Positions 1 through 7,562 are shown, numbered from the stretch's first letter. The stretch: 23,880 bases of DNA from Prevotellaceae bacterium UBA4336 (GCA_002394305.1 DGTM01000054.1:44839-68718), one strand, 5' to 3'. Program-made: numbers and translations. Notes: a model not told the origin generated them from the letters alone.

Positions 1-43
1 TCTGAAATAAGACCTAGGCTCTTCCGAGATAAGAGCGTGCCGC
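1..43 (-). repeat. Edge of a 22-bp tandem repeat array (copy A)
   Basis: One full 22-bp unit at 5-26 and parts of its neighbours at 1-4 and 27-43 match, on the minus strand, the units at 14381-14500 and 21506-21747. Each unit begins CGGAAG, has a CTAGG-like core and ends TCTTATTT or TCTTATCT. The array continues beyond the left edge, so its size is unknown. It lies downstream of the porin gene that ends at 240. Confidence 0.7.
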
Positions 44-76
44 GTTACACAAAAGAGCGTGTGCCGTAATAAACAA

Positions 77-156
77 CAACGGATTACATGGATTTTACGG
101 ACATGCTTATTTGCCATCAGCATTGCTTGAATCCGTGAAATCCGTGTAATCCGTTG
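77..156. repeat. Inverted-repeat element with 25-bp arms built from 9-bp units
   Basis: The left arm at 77-101 and the right arm at 132-156 are reverse complements with two mismatches, around a 30-bp spacer. The right arm is internally periodic: the block TCCGTG recurs every 9 bp. There is no T-tract after either arm, so a simple intrinsic terminator is not well supported, although the hairpin lies downstream of the minus-strand gene ending at 240. The rest of 1-239 holds no convincing gene. Confidence 0.75.
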
Positions 157-239
157 TCTTATTATTCAGTTTGTGTTTTAACGTGCCCCCTTCTTGTATA
201 CGTATTTTGGTACGTTTCGGCGATTCGTTGCCGCTTGCG

Positions 240-1850
240 TCAGAACTTGAAGCCCAGCGTGCAGGTGATGGCGTGGCGCGTCAGGTTGACTTCCACAGGG
301 TCGATGGTCACGTCGGCAAGCAAGGGATTGTCGTAGACGAACTGCGGGATGAGCTCCTGATTGCTGTTTGTGAAATTCGTGTCGAAGGCATAGAAGTCGG
401 CATACTGGTTGCGGAGCTTGTAGGCCAGGTCAACGTAGAAACTCTTCCAGTGGTAGCCCATGCCGAGCGTCAGGATGTTGGTCGCGCCCATGCGCATATA
501 GCTGGTGCTGGTGGAGTAGTCCATGGCATAGCTGTTCAGGTTGTACTGGTCGAAGCTGATGTGCTTGTCGTAAGCCGATGTGCTCAGGTTGTAGCCCAGG
601 CGGAAGGCGAGGTGCTTGGTGGCATTGGCTTCAAGTCCGACGCGCAGGGTGTGTGTGCCGCGCAGGTTGTCGCGCGTCAGCTGGTTCATGGCTACATCCT
701 TCGTGTTGCCCGATGTGGAACCGTTGTAGTACACATCTTCCGGGTAGCCCATGCTGGCATTGCCGTAGGTGGCATACTCGTAGTCCACATCCCATGCCAG
801 AGTGGTGCCTATGGTGCTGCCTATGCTGGCGCGGAACTTCCAGGGAGAGCGCAGGTTGAACCTCAGATAGCTCTCCCACTGTTCCGACACCGTGCCACCG
901 TAGTTGTAACCGCGCTTCATGTCGAACAGCGTGCTGTTGCGCAGACGATACCATGTAGGCGTCTCCACAACGAGGCCAAAGCGGAAGGGGCTGTCCTCGA
1001 TGGGACGGATGATGGTGCCGAGCTTGACGTTGACGCCGGTGCCGGAGATGCGGATGTCGTTGTTCACATCGTACTTTGCTTTGCCATCCATGTCGTCCTC
1101 TCCGTAGAAGTTCCACCCGCGGAAGCGCATGTTGTCCACGCCGACGGTCAGGCCCAGGAAAGCACGGTCGTTGATGTTGGTGCTGAGATTGAAGTCAAAC
1201 GACTGCACCGAGCCCTCGCTATGCCAGGTGTAGTAGTTGCGCAGGGAAGAGCCATATTTGTTGTAGTTGTATATTACTTCTTTGCCCTCGTTGTTGATGA
1301 TGGGGTTGCCGTTCTCGTCAAGCAGCTTATTTTCCCCGAAGTAGCCGTTGTCCAGTGCCATTCCCTCCAGGTTTTCTGTCCCGTTGTCCCAGTCCGCCAG
1401 CTCGGCCAGTTGGTCCATCTGGCTCAGTTCGTTCAGGTTACCGTTGTCGGCGTAGAAGTTGTGGTTGAAGTTGATCTTCTTCTGGTAGTTGAAGGAGAAG
1501 TTGACGTAGGGGCATGTCTCGCTGCCGGTCTGGATGTTATAGACGAAGCCGGCCTGGTCGACGGTTCCCTTGCCGCGGTTCTCTTCTTGGATGGACGACT
1601 TGCCCCACAGTCCGCCGAAGGTGAAGGCGATGTCGTTCTTGCGGTACAGGCCGATGCCTGCGGGGTTCCAGCTGATGACGCTGATGTCTGCACCGAGGGC
1701 ACCGAGGGCACCGCCCATGCCGACGTAGCGGGCTGTGCCAATGACGTCGCTGGAATTGTTCGTGATGCGCTCGTTCATGTATGAGTCCTGTGCCTCGGCT
1801 GCGATAGCAGCAGCAAAGAGGGGAAGTAATATATAGCGTTTCATTTTCAT
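240..1850 (-). CDS. Outer-membrane barrel protein of the OMPP1/FadL/TodX type
   Basis: A 536-residue protein with an N-terminal signal peptide (about residues 1-20, cleavage near AEA-QDS). The mature N-terminus carries GTARYVGMGGALGALGAD followed by NPAGIGLYR, a signature seen in Bacteroidota OMPP1/FadL-like proteins. The rest alternates aromatic and polar residues as in beta strands and ends in TLGFKF, a typical barrel C-terminus with a final Phe. The likely role is passage of hydrophobic or other small compounds across the outer membrane; the substrate cannot be read from sequence. Starts at 1850 or 1844 (Met-Lys-Met-Lys) are both possible; the first is used. The gene lies 67 bp downstream of the gene ending at 1918 on the same strand and has no clear promoter of its own, so co-transcription is plausible. 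Confidence 0.85.
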   Translation of the reverse strand: MKMKRYILLPLFAAAIAAEAQDSYMNERITNNSSDVIGTARYVGMGGALGALGADISVISWNPAGIGLYRKNDIAFTFGGLWGKSSIQEENRGKGTVDQAGFVYNIQTGSETCPYVNFSFNYQKKINFNHNFYADNGNLNELSQMDQLAELADWDNGTENLEGMALDNGYFGENKLLDENGNPIINNEGKEVIYNYNKYGSSLRNYYTWHSEGSVQSFDFNLSTNINDRAFLGLTVGVDNMRFRGWNFYGEDDMDGKAKYDVNNDIRISGTGVNVKLGTIIRPIEDSPFRFGLVVETPTWYRLRNSTLFDMKRGYNYGGTVSEQWESYLRFNLRSPWKFRASIGSTIGTTLAWDVDYEYATYGNASMGYPEDVYYNGSTSGNTKDVAMNQLTRDNLRGTHTLRVGLEANATKHLAFRLGYNLSTSAYDKHISFDQYNLNSYAMDYSTSTSYMRMGATNILTLGMGYHWKSFYVDLAYKLRNQYADFYAFDTNFTNSNQELIPQFVYDNPLLADVTIDPVEVNLTRHAITCTLGFKF

Positions 1851-1917
1851 TTTCTCAATCTTTCAATCTTTCATTTCTTCATTCTTTCATTTTTTCATTT
1901 TTTCATTCTTTCATTTT
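1851..1917 (-). repeat. Short-period tandem repeat filling the gap between two genes
   Basis: Read on the minus strand, the whole 67-bp gap is made of degenerate 7-9 bp units of the type AATGAAAG or AATGAAAAA. They run from the upstream stop codon (1918-1920) straight into the start codon of the porin gene, whose first codons (ATG AAA ATG AAA) continue the pattern. No separate promoter is visible. Confidence 0.8.
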
Positions 1918-3045
1918 TTACCTTCGTCCGCCGCCGCGAGAGCCGCCGCCACCGCCACCGCTGAAGCCGCCGCCGCGTGAGCCTCCGCTGAAGCCACCGC
2001 CTCCGCTGAAGCCGCCACCGCGGGAACCACCGCTGTAGCCACTGCTCCTGCTGTTGCTGAAGCCTGCCGCACTACCGCTGTTGTAGCCGCGCGAACCGCT
2101 ATTGTAGCTGCGCGAACCGCTGTTGTAGCTGCTACTGCTGCTTCTCGTGCTACTGTTGGTGAAGCTGTTCCTGCTTGCAGAGCTACGTGAAGTACCGACG
2201 TTCGTGCCACGGGATGTGCCGACGCTGCCGCGTGAAGTCACTGTGCCACGTCTGCTTGTGACGCTGCCGCGGGACATGCCTGTCGTGCCTTGGCGTGCGC
2301 CGTCGATTCTGGATATGCCGCGTGTCATGCTGCGTGTGCCGGATGTGACAGAGCGCGAGGGACCGATGCGACCGTTCTCAACCCTGCCGCCTCTTGAGCG
2401 ACCGTTGAAGGTGGCCGAACGCTGGCCCAGATAGCGGCTTGCCGTTGTCTGCCGACGTCCGCCGAAGTGTCCGCCATAGTAGCCGCCGTAGTAGTGCGGA
2501 TGATGCCAGCCGCCGTACCAGCCGTAGTTGTGCCAGCCCCATCCCCAAGAACTGTAGTAGTAGGGACGGTACCAGCCGTACCAGGGGTCATACCAGGGGT
2601 CGTACCATCCGAAGGTGATGTCCCAGATGAAAGGGTCGTAGAAGCGGAAGCCACGATAGCGGGCCAGACGGGCCGTGTAGGTGAAGTCGCCGTCGTAGAG
2701 ACCGTCGTAGTAACCGTCGGTATAACCCTCGTCGTAGCTGATGACCTCGTCCTTCGATGGCTTGGAGGAGACGTAGAGCGTGTCACCCTTCAGCTGATAG
2801 GCGGGAGCCTCGCTGTCCTGAGTGGAATAGCGGCGGTTGTATTCGTCCACGTCGCGCAGCTGTCCGGTGTGGTAGTCAGCTTCGGCCTCGTCGTCATCGG
2901 CGTAGGTAGAGGACTGAACCGGCACGGTCGTAGTGGTCTTCTGCGCTTTCTTCTTGGAGGACATGAAGTACATGTCGTCGTCCTGTGCTTGTGCGCTGAG
3001 GCAGAACACGGAGAGGAAAAGGAGGGTCAGAATGTTTGTTTTCAT
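1918..3045 (-). CDS. Secreted low-complexity protein, Tyr/Trp-rich then Gly/Arg/Ser-rich
   Basis: A 375-residue protein of unknown function. Residues 1-20 are a clear signal peptide ending AQA before QDDD. Residues 30-35 are Lys-rich and 50-60 acidic. Residues 104-120 repeat DGYYDGLYDGD-like steps. Residues 133-195 are very rich in Tyr, Trp, Gly and His (WYDPWYDPWYGWYRP). From about 196 the protein is Arg, Ser, Thr and Gly-rich, with 7-residue repeats around YNSGSR, and it ends in GGGFSGG and SRGGG runs. Such composition suggests an extended or phase-separating cell-surface or periplasmic protein, but no domain is recognised. The gene has a good promoter at 3071-3102 and probably leads a two-gene unit with the porin downstream. 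The GC-rich repeats in its 3' half are sites where length variation would be expected. Confidence 0.8.
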   Translation of the reverse strand: MKTNILTLLFLSVFCLSAQAQDDDMYFMSSKKKAQKTTTTVPVQSSTYADDDEAEADYHTGQLRDVDEYNRRYSTQDSEAPAYQLKGDTLYVSSKPSKDEVISYDEGYTDGYYDGLYDGDFTYTARLARYRGFRFYDPFIWDITFGWYDPWYDPWYGWYRPYYYSSWGWGWHNYGWYGGWHHPHYYGGYYGGHFGGRRQTTASRYLGQRSATFNGRSRGGRVENGRIGPSRSVTSGTRSMTRGISRIDGARQGTTGMSRGSVTSRRGTVTSRGSVGTSRGTNVGTSRSSASRNSFTNSSTRSSSSSYNSGSRSYNSGSRGYNSGSAAGFSNSRSSGYSGGSRGGGFSGGGGFSGGSRGGGFSGGGGGGSRGGGRR

Positions 3046-3070
3046 AGGTCTTTCAGTTTTATTTCTGTTG

Positions 3071-3102
3071 CAAAGTTACGGCCTTCTGGTGAAATATCCA
3101 AA
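3071..3102 (-). promoter_or_regulatory. Bacteroidota-type promoter for the gene at 1918-3045
   Basis: On the minus strand TTTG (3099-3102) is followed after 20 bp by TAACTTTG (3071-3078), matching the group's -33 and -7 consensus. The -7 box lies 25 bp before the start codon. Confidence 0.75.
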
Positions 3103-3152
3103 GGGAAAAACCTATTTTGCCGAGGAAATTTCCCCATGTGAGGAAAAAGAGC

Positions 3153-3160
3153 TACATTTG
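3153..3160 (+). promoter_or_regulatory. Promoter -7 box for prmA
   Basis: TACATTTG fits TAnnTTTG and lies 20 bp upstream of the prmA ATG at 3181. I see no convincing -33 box at the expected distance. Confidence 0.55.
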
Positions 3161-3180
3161 CAGACATAAATGATAGAACA

Positions 3181-4053
3181 ATGAAGTATTACGAAGTAAA
3201 GTGCGAGCTGAAGCCTTTCAGCCAGGAGGCGGCGGACTTGCTGTCTGCGGCGCTCTCGGAGATCGGCTTCGAGGCCTTCTCCCAAACCGATGACGGGCTG
3301 ACGGCCTACATCCAGCAAAGCGAGTGGGACGAAGATGCGATGCGCCGGGCGGTGCAGGACTTCTTTCTGCCCGGCGTCAGCATCAGTTATTCTTGTGCGG
3401 AAGCTCCCGACGAAGACTGGAACCAGGTCTGGGAGGAAGAGGGCTTTCAGCCTGTAGTGATAGGCGATGAGGTCGTGGTCCACGACGTGAAGCACACCGA
3501 CGTGCCGCCCGCCCCCTATGACATCCTCATCTCGCCGCGCCTGGCGTTCGGCACCGGAAGCCACGAGACGACGCGGCTCATCCTGCGCACCTTGGCACAC
3601 CTCGACGTGGAGGGCTGCCGCGTCATCGACGCCGGGACGGGCACCGGCATCCTTTCCATCATGGCTGTGAAGCGCGGTGCGGCCCATGTCTTTGCCTACG
3701 ACATCGACGAGTGGAGCGTGGAGAACACCCGCGACAACCTTTTGCTGAACCATATATATAATAATGTGGTGGAGGTGCAGAGCGGCGACAGTTCCGTCCT
3801 GGAGGGTAGGGAACCGGCCAATCTCCTTCTGGCAAACATCAACCGCAACATCCTGCTCGCCGACCTGCCGCGCTTCGCAAAAGCAGTGCGCAAAGGCGGC
3901 AGGATGATACTGAGCGGCTTCTATCTGGCGGATGTACCCGTCCTTGTGGATGCCGCTGCGCAGTACGGTTTCTCCCTGCGGGAAACGAAAAACGAGGAGC
4001 AGTGGGCGATGCTCCTATTCGAAGCGGATGCTCTTGGCAGGCGTGATGTGTGA
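3181..4053 (+). CDS. prmA: Ribosomal protein L11 methyltransferase
   Basis: A 290-residue, full-length SAM-dependent methyltransferase. PrmA trimethylates ribosomal protein L11 in the cytoplasm. Residues 1-60 form the small N-terminal domain typical of PrmA. The linker carries the hallmark LAFGTGSHETT (121-131), followed by the SAM-binding motif VIDAGTGTGILSI (148-160) and acidic D174 after strand 2. The substrate-side motif LLANINRNIL is at 216-225. The core ends at WAMLLF (275-280). The last ten residues, EADALGRRDV, look like read-through, because they are translated from DNA that also encodes the C-terminus of the convergent permease. The overlap is 39 bp (4015-4053). Start at 3181: the -7 box lies 20 bp upstream and no other Met fits the domain. 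Confidence 0.95.
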   Translation: MKYYEVKCELKPFSQEAADLLSAALSEIGFEAFSQTDDGLTAYIQQSEWDEDAMRRAVQDFFLPGVSISYSCAEAPDEDWNQVWEEEGFQPVVIGDEVVVHDVKHTDVPPAPYDILISPRLAFGTGSHETTRLILRTLAHLDVEGCRVIDAGTGTGILSIMAVKRGAAHVFAYDIDEWSVENTRDNLLLNHIYNNVVEVQSGDSSVLEGREPANLLLANINRNILLADLPRFAKAVRKGGRMILSGFYLADVPVLVDAAAQYGFSLRETKNEEQWAMLLFEADALGRRDV

Positions 4054-5256
4054 TATCACCAAGCTCGGCACAATCATCGACAGGGAACTGACAACGAGTG
4101 TGCCCACATCGATGGCTGCCACCCACCACCAGTTCACGAGGACAGGCACTGCCTCGACGTAGTAGACTTCCGGGTCGAGCGTGATGAGGCCCGTGTACTT
4201 CTGCAGGAGGATGAGCGCAAAGGCCAGCACGTTGCCCAGCACGATGCCCCGGACGATAATCAGCGAAGCGAGCCCCAGGAAGATGCGGCGCACTTGTCTG
4301 CTCGGTGCGCCCAGGGCTTTCATGATGCCGATGAAGTTGGTGCGCTCCAGAATGATGATGAGCAGTCCGCTGACAGCCGTGAAGATCGAGATGCTAATCA
4401 TCAGGATGAGAATGACCGCAATGTCCATGTCGAGGAGCTTGAGCCAGCCGAATATCTGCGGATGCTCCATGCGGATGCTCATGCTGGAGTAGTATTCGCC
4501 GTAGGCATCCTGCTTGTGATTGACTTCGCCGACTACACTTGTCAGCGTCTCGTCGAGGCGTTCGAAGTCTTGCAGCCTGATCTCTGCACCGCCGTATTGT
4601 TGGCTGTCCCATCCCAGGAGGCGGTGGATGGTGCAGAGGTCGGTGTAGGCAAAGTTCTTGTCGAAGTCGGTGAGGTTCGTGCGGTAAATGCCGGAGACGG
4701 TGAACTTCCTTGCCCTGACGGTCTGTTCGAAGAAGTATGCGTAGATGGTCTGCCCGACGTCCACCTGCATCTCGCGTGCCGTGGACTGCGAAATGACGAG
4801 CTTTCCGGAGCTGACGGAATCGGTGAACTGCGGCATCTCGCCTTTCACGATATGGTTGCTGATGAAGCTCTGGTCGTAGTCCTGCCCGATGCCTTGTATG
4901 GCGATGCCGCGGAAGTTGGCGTCGGTCTTCAGCATGCCCGGCTTGATGCAGAAGCGTGCGACGGAGGCCACGCCCGGGATGGCGGCGAGTCGCGCCGTGA
5001 GGCTGTCGTCGATGACGATGGGCGAGAACTCCTGCCCCCCGATGCTCTTGTAGTTGAGCACCTTGATGTGTGCGCCGAAGCCCAGCACCTTGTCCTGCAC
5101 CTCGCGCTGGAATCCGAGCACGATAGCCACGCTGACCAGCATCACGCACAGGCCGATGGCAACGCCCGTCGTGGCGATGCCTGTGGCAAGCCGCGAAGCG
5201 CGTCCGCTGCTTCCGCCCTCTGCGAAGAGCCGTTTAGCGACAAACCAGGTGAACAT
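4015..5256 (-). CDS. ABC transporter permease of the FtsX/LolC-LolE family
   Basis: A 413-residue inner-membrane permease. The first transmembrane helix is at about 25-49 (ATTGVAIGLCVMLVSVAIVLGF), followed by a long extracytoplasmic MacB-PCD-like domain (about 50-275), then three more helices near 280-310, 330-358 and 373-405. The C-terminus ISHITPAKSIRFE is characteristic of FtsX/Lol-type permeases. Members of this family work with a LolD-like ATPase, commonly in lipoprotein release. No ATPase gene is adjacent, so the partner must be elsewhere and the exact role is inferred. The gene lies 150 bp downstream of the aminotransferase on the same strand; that gap is filled by an inverted-repeat element. 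Its 3' end overlaps prmA tail to tail. Confidence 0.9.
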   Translation of the reverse strand: MFTWFVAKRLFAEGGSSGRASRLATGIATTGVAIGLCVMLVSVAIVLGFQREVQDKVLGFGAHIKVLNYKSIGGQEFSPIVIDDSLTARLAAIPGVASVARFCIKPGMLKTDANFRGIAIQGIGQDYDQSFISNHIVKGEMPQFTDSVSSGKLVISQSTAREMQVDVGQTIYAYFFEQTVRARKFTVSGIYRTNLTDFDKNFAYTDLCTIHRLLGWDSQQYGGAEIRLQDFERLDETLTSVVGEVNHKQDAYGEYYSSMSIRMEHPQIFGWLKLLDMDIAVILILMISISIFTAVSGLLIIILERTNFIGIMKALGAPSRQVRRIFLGLASLIIVRGIVLGNVLAFALILLQKYTGLITLDPEVYYVEAVPVLVNWWWVAAIDVGTLVVSSLSMIVPSLVISHITPAKSIRFE

Positions 5257-5261
5257 TAGAA

Positions 5262-5399
5262 TTCAAAATTAATAAATTCAAAATTCAAAATTGAAAGGCT
5301 CATAATTCAAATTTAACACACAGTCCTTGCATCTTTTATCTTGTTCGTTGGCTCTTACGCTTAACCACGCTTCCTAATTTTGAATTTATTAATTTTGAA
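5262..5399. repeat. Inverted-repeat element with perfect 24-bp AT-rich arms
   Basis: The arms at 5262-5285 and 5376-5399 are perfect reverse complements, built around the words AATTTTGAA and TTTATTAA. They flank a 90-bp core with ordinary, less AT-rich sequence (5286-5375). The element fills the gap between the aminotransferase stop (5407-5409) and the permease start (5256). It resembles a miniature inverted-repeat element, but I could not identify a target-site duplication or a parent transposon. Confidence 0.8.
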
Positions 5400-5406
5400 A
5401 TTTGAA

Positions 5407-6606
5407 TTAGAGGCTGCTTCCGGGATACGCCTCCAGCGCCTTTCGCAGCACGAACAAGGCGCGGGTGAGGTCTTCCTTCTTGAGGACGTAGGCCAGACGG
5501 ACTTCGTTCTTGCCTGCTCCGGGCGTGGTGTAGAAGCCTGCGGCAGGGGCCAGCATGACGGTCTCGCCTTCGTAGTTGAAGTCGCTCAAGCACCAGGCGC
5601 AGAACTTCTCTGCGTCGTCGACGGGCAGCTTCGCTACGGTGTAGAAGGCTCCCATCGGGATGGGGCTGTACACGCCCGGGATGCGGTTGAGTCCGTCGAT
5701 GAGGCATTTGCGCCTTTCGACGTATTCATCGTACACCTCCCTGCCGTACTCTTCGGGTTCGTCGAGGCTTGCTTCGGCGGCAATCTGTCCGATGAGTGGC
5801 GGGCTGAGGCGTGCCTGGCAGAACTTCATGACGGCCTTGCGGACCTCCTGGTTCTTGGTGATGAGGGCGCCGATGCGTATGCCGCACTCGCTGTAGCGCT
5901 TGCTGACGCTGTCGATGAGCACGACGTTGTTCTCGATGCCCTCCAGGTGGCAGGCGCTGATGTAGGGGCTGCCCGTGTAGATGAACTCGCGGTAGACCTC
6001 GTCGCTGAAGAGGTAGAGGTCGTACTTCTTGACGAGGTCGCGTATCTGGTTCATTTCGCGGCGTGTATAGAGGTAGCCCGTGGGGTTGTTCGGGTTGCAG
6101 ATGAGGATGGCTCGCGTCTTTTCGTTGATGAGTTCCTCGAACTTCTCGACCTTCGGCAGCGAGAAGCCTTCGTCGATGGTCGTCGTGATGGTGCGGATGA
6201 CGGCGCCTGCCGAGATGGCGAACGCCATGTAGTTGGCGTAGGCGGGCTCCGGCACGATGATTTCGTCGCCGGGGTTCAGGCAGGCCAGGAACGAGAAGAG
6301 CACGGCCTCGCTGCCGCCGCTGGTGATGATGATGTCGTCGGGCGTGAGGTTGATGTTGTACTTCTTGTAGTAGCCGACCAGCTTTTTGCGATAGCTCAGA
6401 TAGCCTTGACTTGGGCTGTATTCCAAGATGGTGCGGTCGATGTTCTTGATGGCATCGAGTGCCGCCTTTGGCGTCGGCAGGTCGGGCTGACCGATGTTTA
6501 GGTGATAGACGTGTATTCCTCTGTCCTTTGCAGCGTATGCCAGCGGAGCCAGCTTGCGGATGGGCGACTCGGGCATCTCAACGCCTCGTACGGAAATCTG
6601 TGGCAT
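5407..6606 (-). CDS. PLP-dependent aminotransferase, class I/II (fold type I)
   Basis: A 399-residue cytoplasmic enzyme when started at the Met that begins MPQISVRGVEMPESPIRKL. It transfers amino groups between amino acids and 2-oxo acids; the substrate is not certain, with aspartate- or aromatic-type most likely. Motifs using this numbering: NIGQPDLPTP (37-46), the NPNNPTG loop (171-177), SDEVY (201-205) for the cofactor ring, and SVSKRYSECGIRIG (233-246) with the Schiff-base lysine at 236 and a phosphate-binding Arg nearby. A start 14 codons earlier, at 6648, is open, but the added residues MKYYIVNRKIVNKE are encoded by an intergenic-type repeat and precede the family's conserved start. That upstream ATG has AAGGAG only 2 nt before it, so it cannot be excluded. 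A -7 box at 6696-6703 probably drives it. Confidence 0.93.
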   Translation of the reverse strand: MPQISVRGVEMPESPIRKLAPLAYAAKDRGIHVYHLNIGQPDLPTPKAALDAIKNIDRTILEYSPSQGYLSYRKKLVGYYKKYNINLTPDDIIITSGGSEAVLFSFLACLNPGDEIIVPEPAYANYMAFAISAGAVIRTITTTIDEGFSLPKVEKFEELINEKTRAILICNPNNPTGYLYTRREMNQIRDLVKKYDLYLFSDEVYREFIYTGSPYISACHLEGIENNVVLIDSVSKRYSECGIRIGALITKNQEVRKAVMKFCQARLSPPLIGQIAAEASLDEPEEYGREVYDEYVERRKCLIDGLNRIPGVYSPIPMGAFYTVAKLPVDDAEKFCAWCLSDFNYEGETVMLAPAAGFYTTPGAGKNEVRLAYVLKKEDLTRALFVLRKALEAYPGSSL

Positions 6607-6648
6607 CTCTTTATTTACAATTTTACGATTTACAATATAATATTTCAT
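6607..6648 (-). repeat. Short-period AT repeat at the aminotransferase start
   Basis: On the minus strand this 42-bp stretch repeats ATTGTAAAT and CGTAAA-like words and leads directly into the preferred start codon at 6606. It is open in frame, so it could extend the protein by 14 residues. A second AT-rich repeat of TTATGAAT words lies at about 6747-6782, upstream of the AraC gene. Confidence 0.6.
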
Positions 6649-6695
6649 TTCTCCTTAGCGGAGACGGAAGGGTGCTTCGTTTACTATTCCGCGTG

Positions 6696-6703
6696 CAAAG
6701 GTA
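6696..6703 (-). promoter_or_regulatory. Promoter -7 box for the aminotransferase gene
   Basis: On the minus strand TACCTTTG matches the Bacteroidota -7 consensus. It lies about 90 bp upstream of the preferred start at 6606. No clear -33 box is seen. Confidence 0.5.
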
Positions 6704-6788
6704 CGACAAATAATTCATAGTTTGTTCTATTTCCGTCAATAAGTTTATAATTATGAAATAAGAATTATGAATTATGAATTAAAATAAG

Positions 6789-6796
6789 TACTTTTG
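6789..6796 (+). promoter_or_regulatory. Promoter -7 box for the AraC-type gene
   Basis: TACTTTTG fits TAnnTTTG and lies 26 bp before the start codon at 6823. The upstream 40 bp are AT repeats without a TTTG at the usual distance. Confidence 0.5.
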
Positions 6797-6822
6797 CGGC
6801 AGTAAAAAGGTTAAGACACAGC

Positions 6823-7560
6823 ATGCAGCAACAGATTCTCCACCTTCTCTGTACGGCCGGGACGTGCCGTCTTCACTTCTCCGGGCGCGAGCATACGCTG
6901 CAGCCCGGTTGCTGCATGATAGCGATGGCGAGCCACGTGGGGCGCATCGAGCCGTCGGAGGACTGCCAGCTCAGCCGTCTGCTTCTGCCTGCCGAGCAGC
7001 AGGTGGCCTGCATGCCCCACAGCAGCTATGGCACTTGCGGCTGGCTGCATCTGTTCATGCACCCCATCTTCCGGCTTGAAGGCGAGGCGCTTGCCTTGCT
7101 GAGGCGCGACTTCGAGGACGTGGCCTTCCGCCTCGAGCATGCGCCGGAAGCTTACCGTCAGGAGGCTGTCATGCAGAGCATGCGCCTGCTCTACCTTGAC
7201 GTCATGAACGCCCACGCCGCTCTCTTCGAGCACGAGGAGGTGACGCAGCGGGCTGCCGACATCATGTCGCGCTTCATCCGGATGCTGGAGGGCGGAAGCT
7301 ACCGTCGGCACCGGACCGTGGCCTACTACGCCGAGCAGCTCTGCGTGACGTCCAAACATCTGCATCGCGTCTCTGCGCAAGTAAGCGGCCGCGCCCCGAG
7401 CTATTGGATACAGCAGTTCACCGTGATGGAGATCAATCACTTGCTCCGGCACGGGAAGCTGACGGCGAAGGAGGTGGCGGCACGTATGAACTTCGACAGC
7501 ACTTCACACTTCAGCCGATACATCAAAGGGGGAATCTTGGCAACACATGGCGAAGTTTAG
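6823..7560 (+). CDS. AraC-family transcriptional regulator with shortened C-terminus
   Basis: A 245-residue regulator. Residues 1-130 form a sensor region with the short beta-rich pattern of AraC-type N-terminal domains (HTLQPGCCMIAMASHVGRIEP). Residues 160-235 are the DNA-binding HTH_18 domain: first helix-turn-helix VAYYAEQLCVTSKHLHRVSAQVSG, then the linker RAPSYWIQQFTVMEINHLL and the second helix-turn-helix KEVAARMNFDSTSHFSRYIK. Family members normally continue with about 12-15 residues of the type G-x-SP-x-x-[YF]-R. Here the chain instead ends GGILATHGEV just after an A3G5 run at 7525-7532. This may be a frameshift, real divergence or a sequencing error. It lies directly upstream of the TonB-dependent receptor on the same strand and probably regulates it, which is inference from position. 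Confidence 0.85.
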   Translation: MQQQILHLLCTAGTCRLHFSGREHTLQPGCCMIAMASHVGRIEPSEDCQLSRLLLPAEQQVACMPHSSYGTCGWLHLFMHPIFRLEGEALALLRRDFEDVAFRLEHAPEAYRQEAVMQSMRLLYLDVMNAHAALFEHEEVTQRAADIMSRFIRMLEGGSYRRHRTVAYYAEQLCVTSKHLHRVSAQVSGRAPSYWIQQFTVMEINHLLRHGKLTAKEVAARMNFDSTSHFSRYIKGGILATHGEV

Positions 7561-7562
7561 GC

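Noticed and set aside
171..1784. Plus-strand open frame opposite the porin gene
   Set aside because: Starts inside the inverted-repeat and gap region and has no motifs; the porin frame has a signal peptide and barrel features.
5286..5375. Possible small gene or RNA in the core of the inverted-repeat element
   Set aside because: No convincing open frame with a start signal and no recognisable RNA motif; nothing beyond the inverted arms can be supported.
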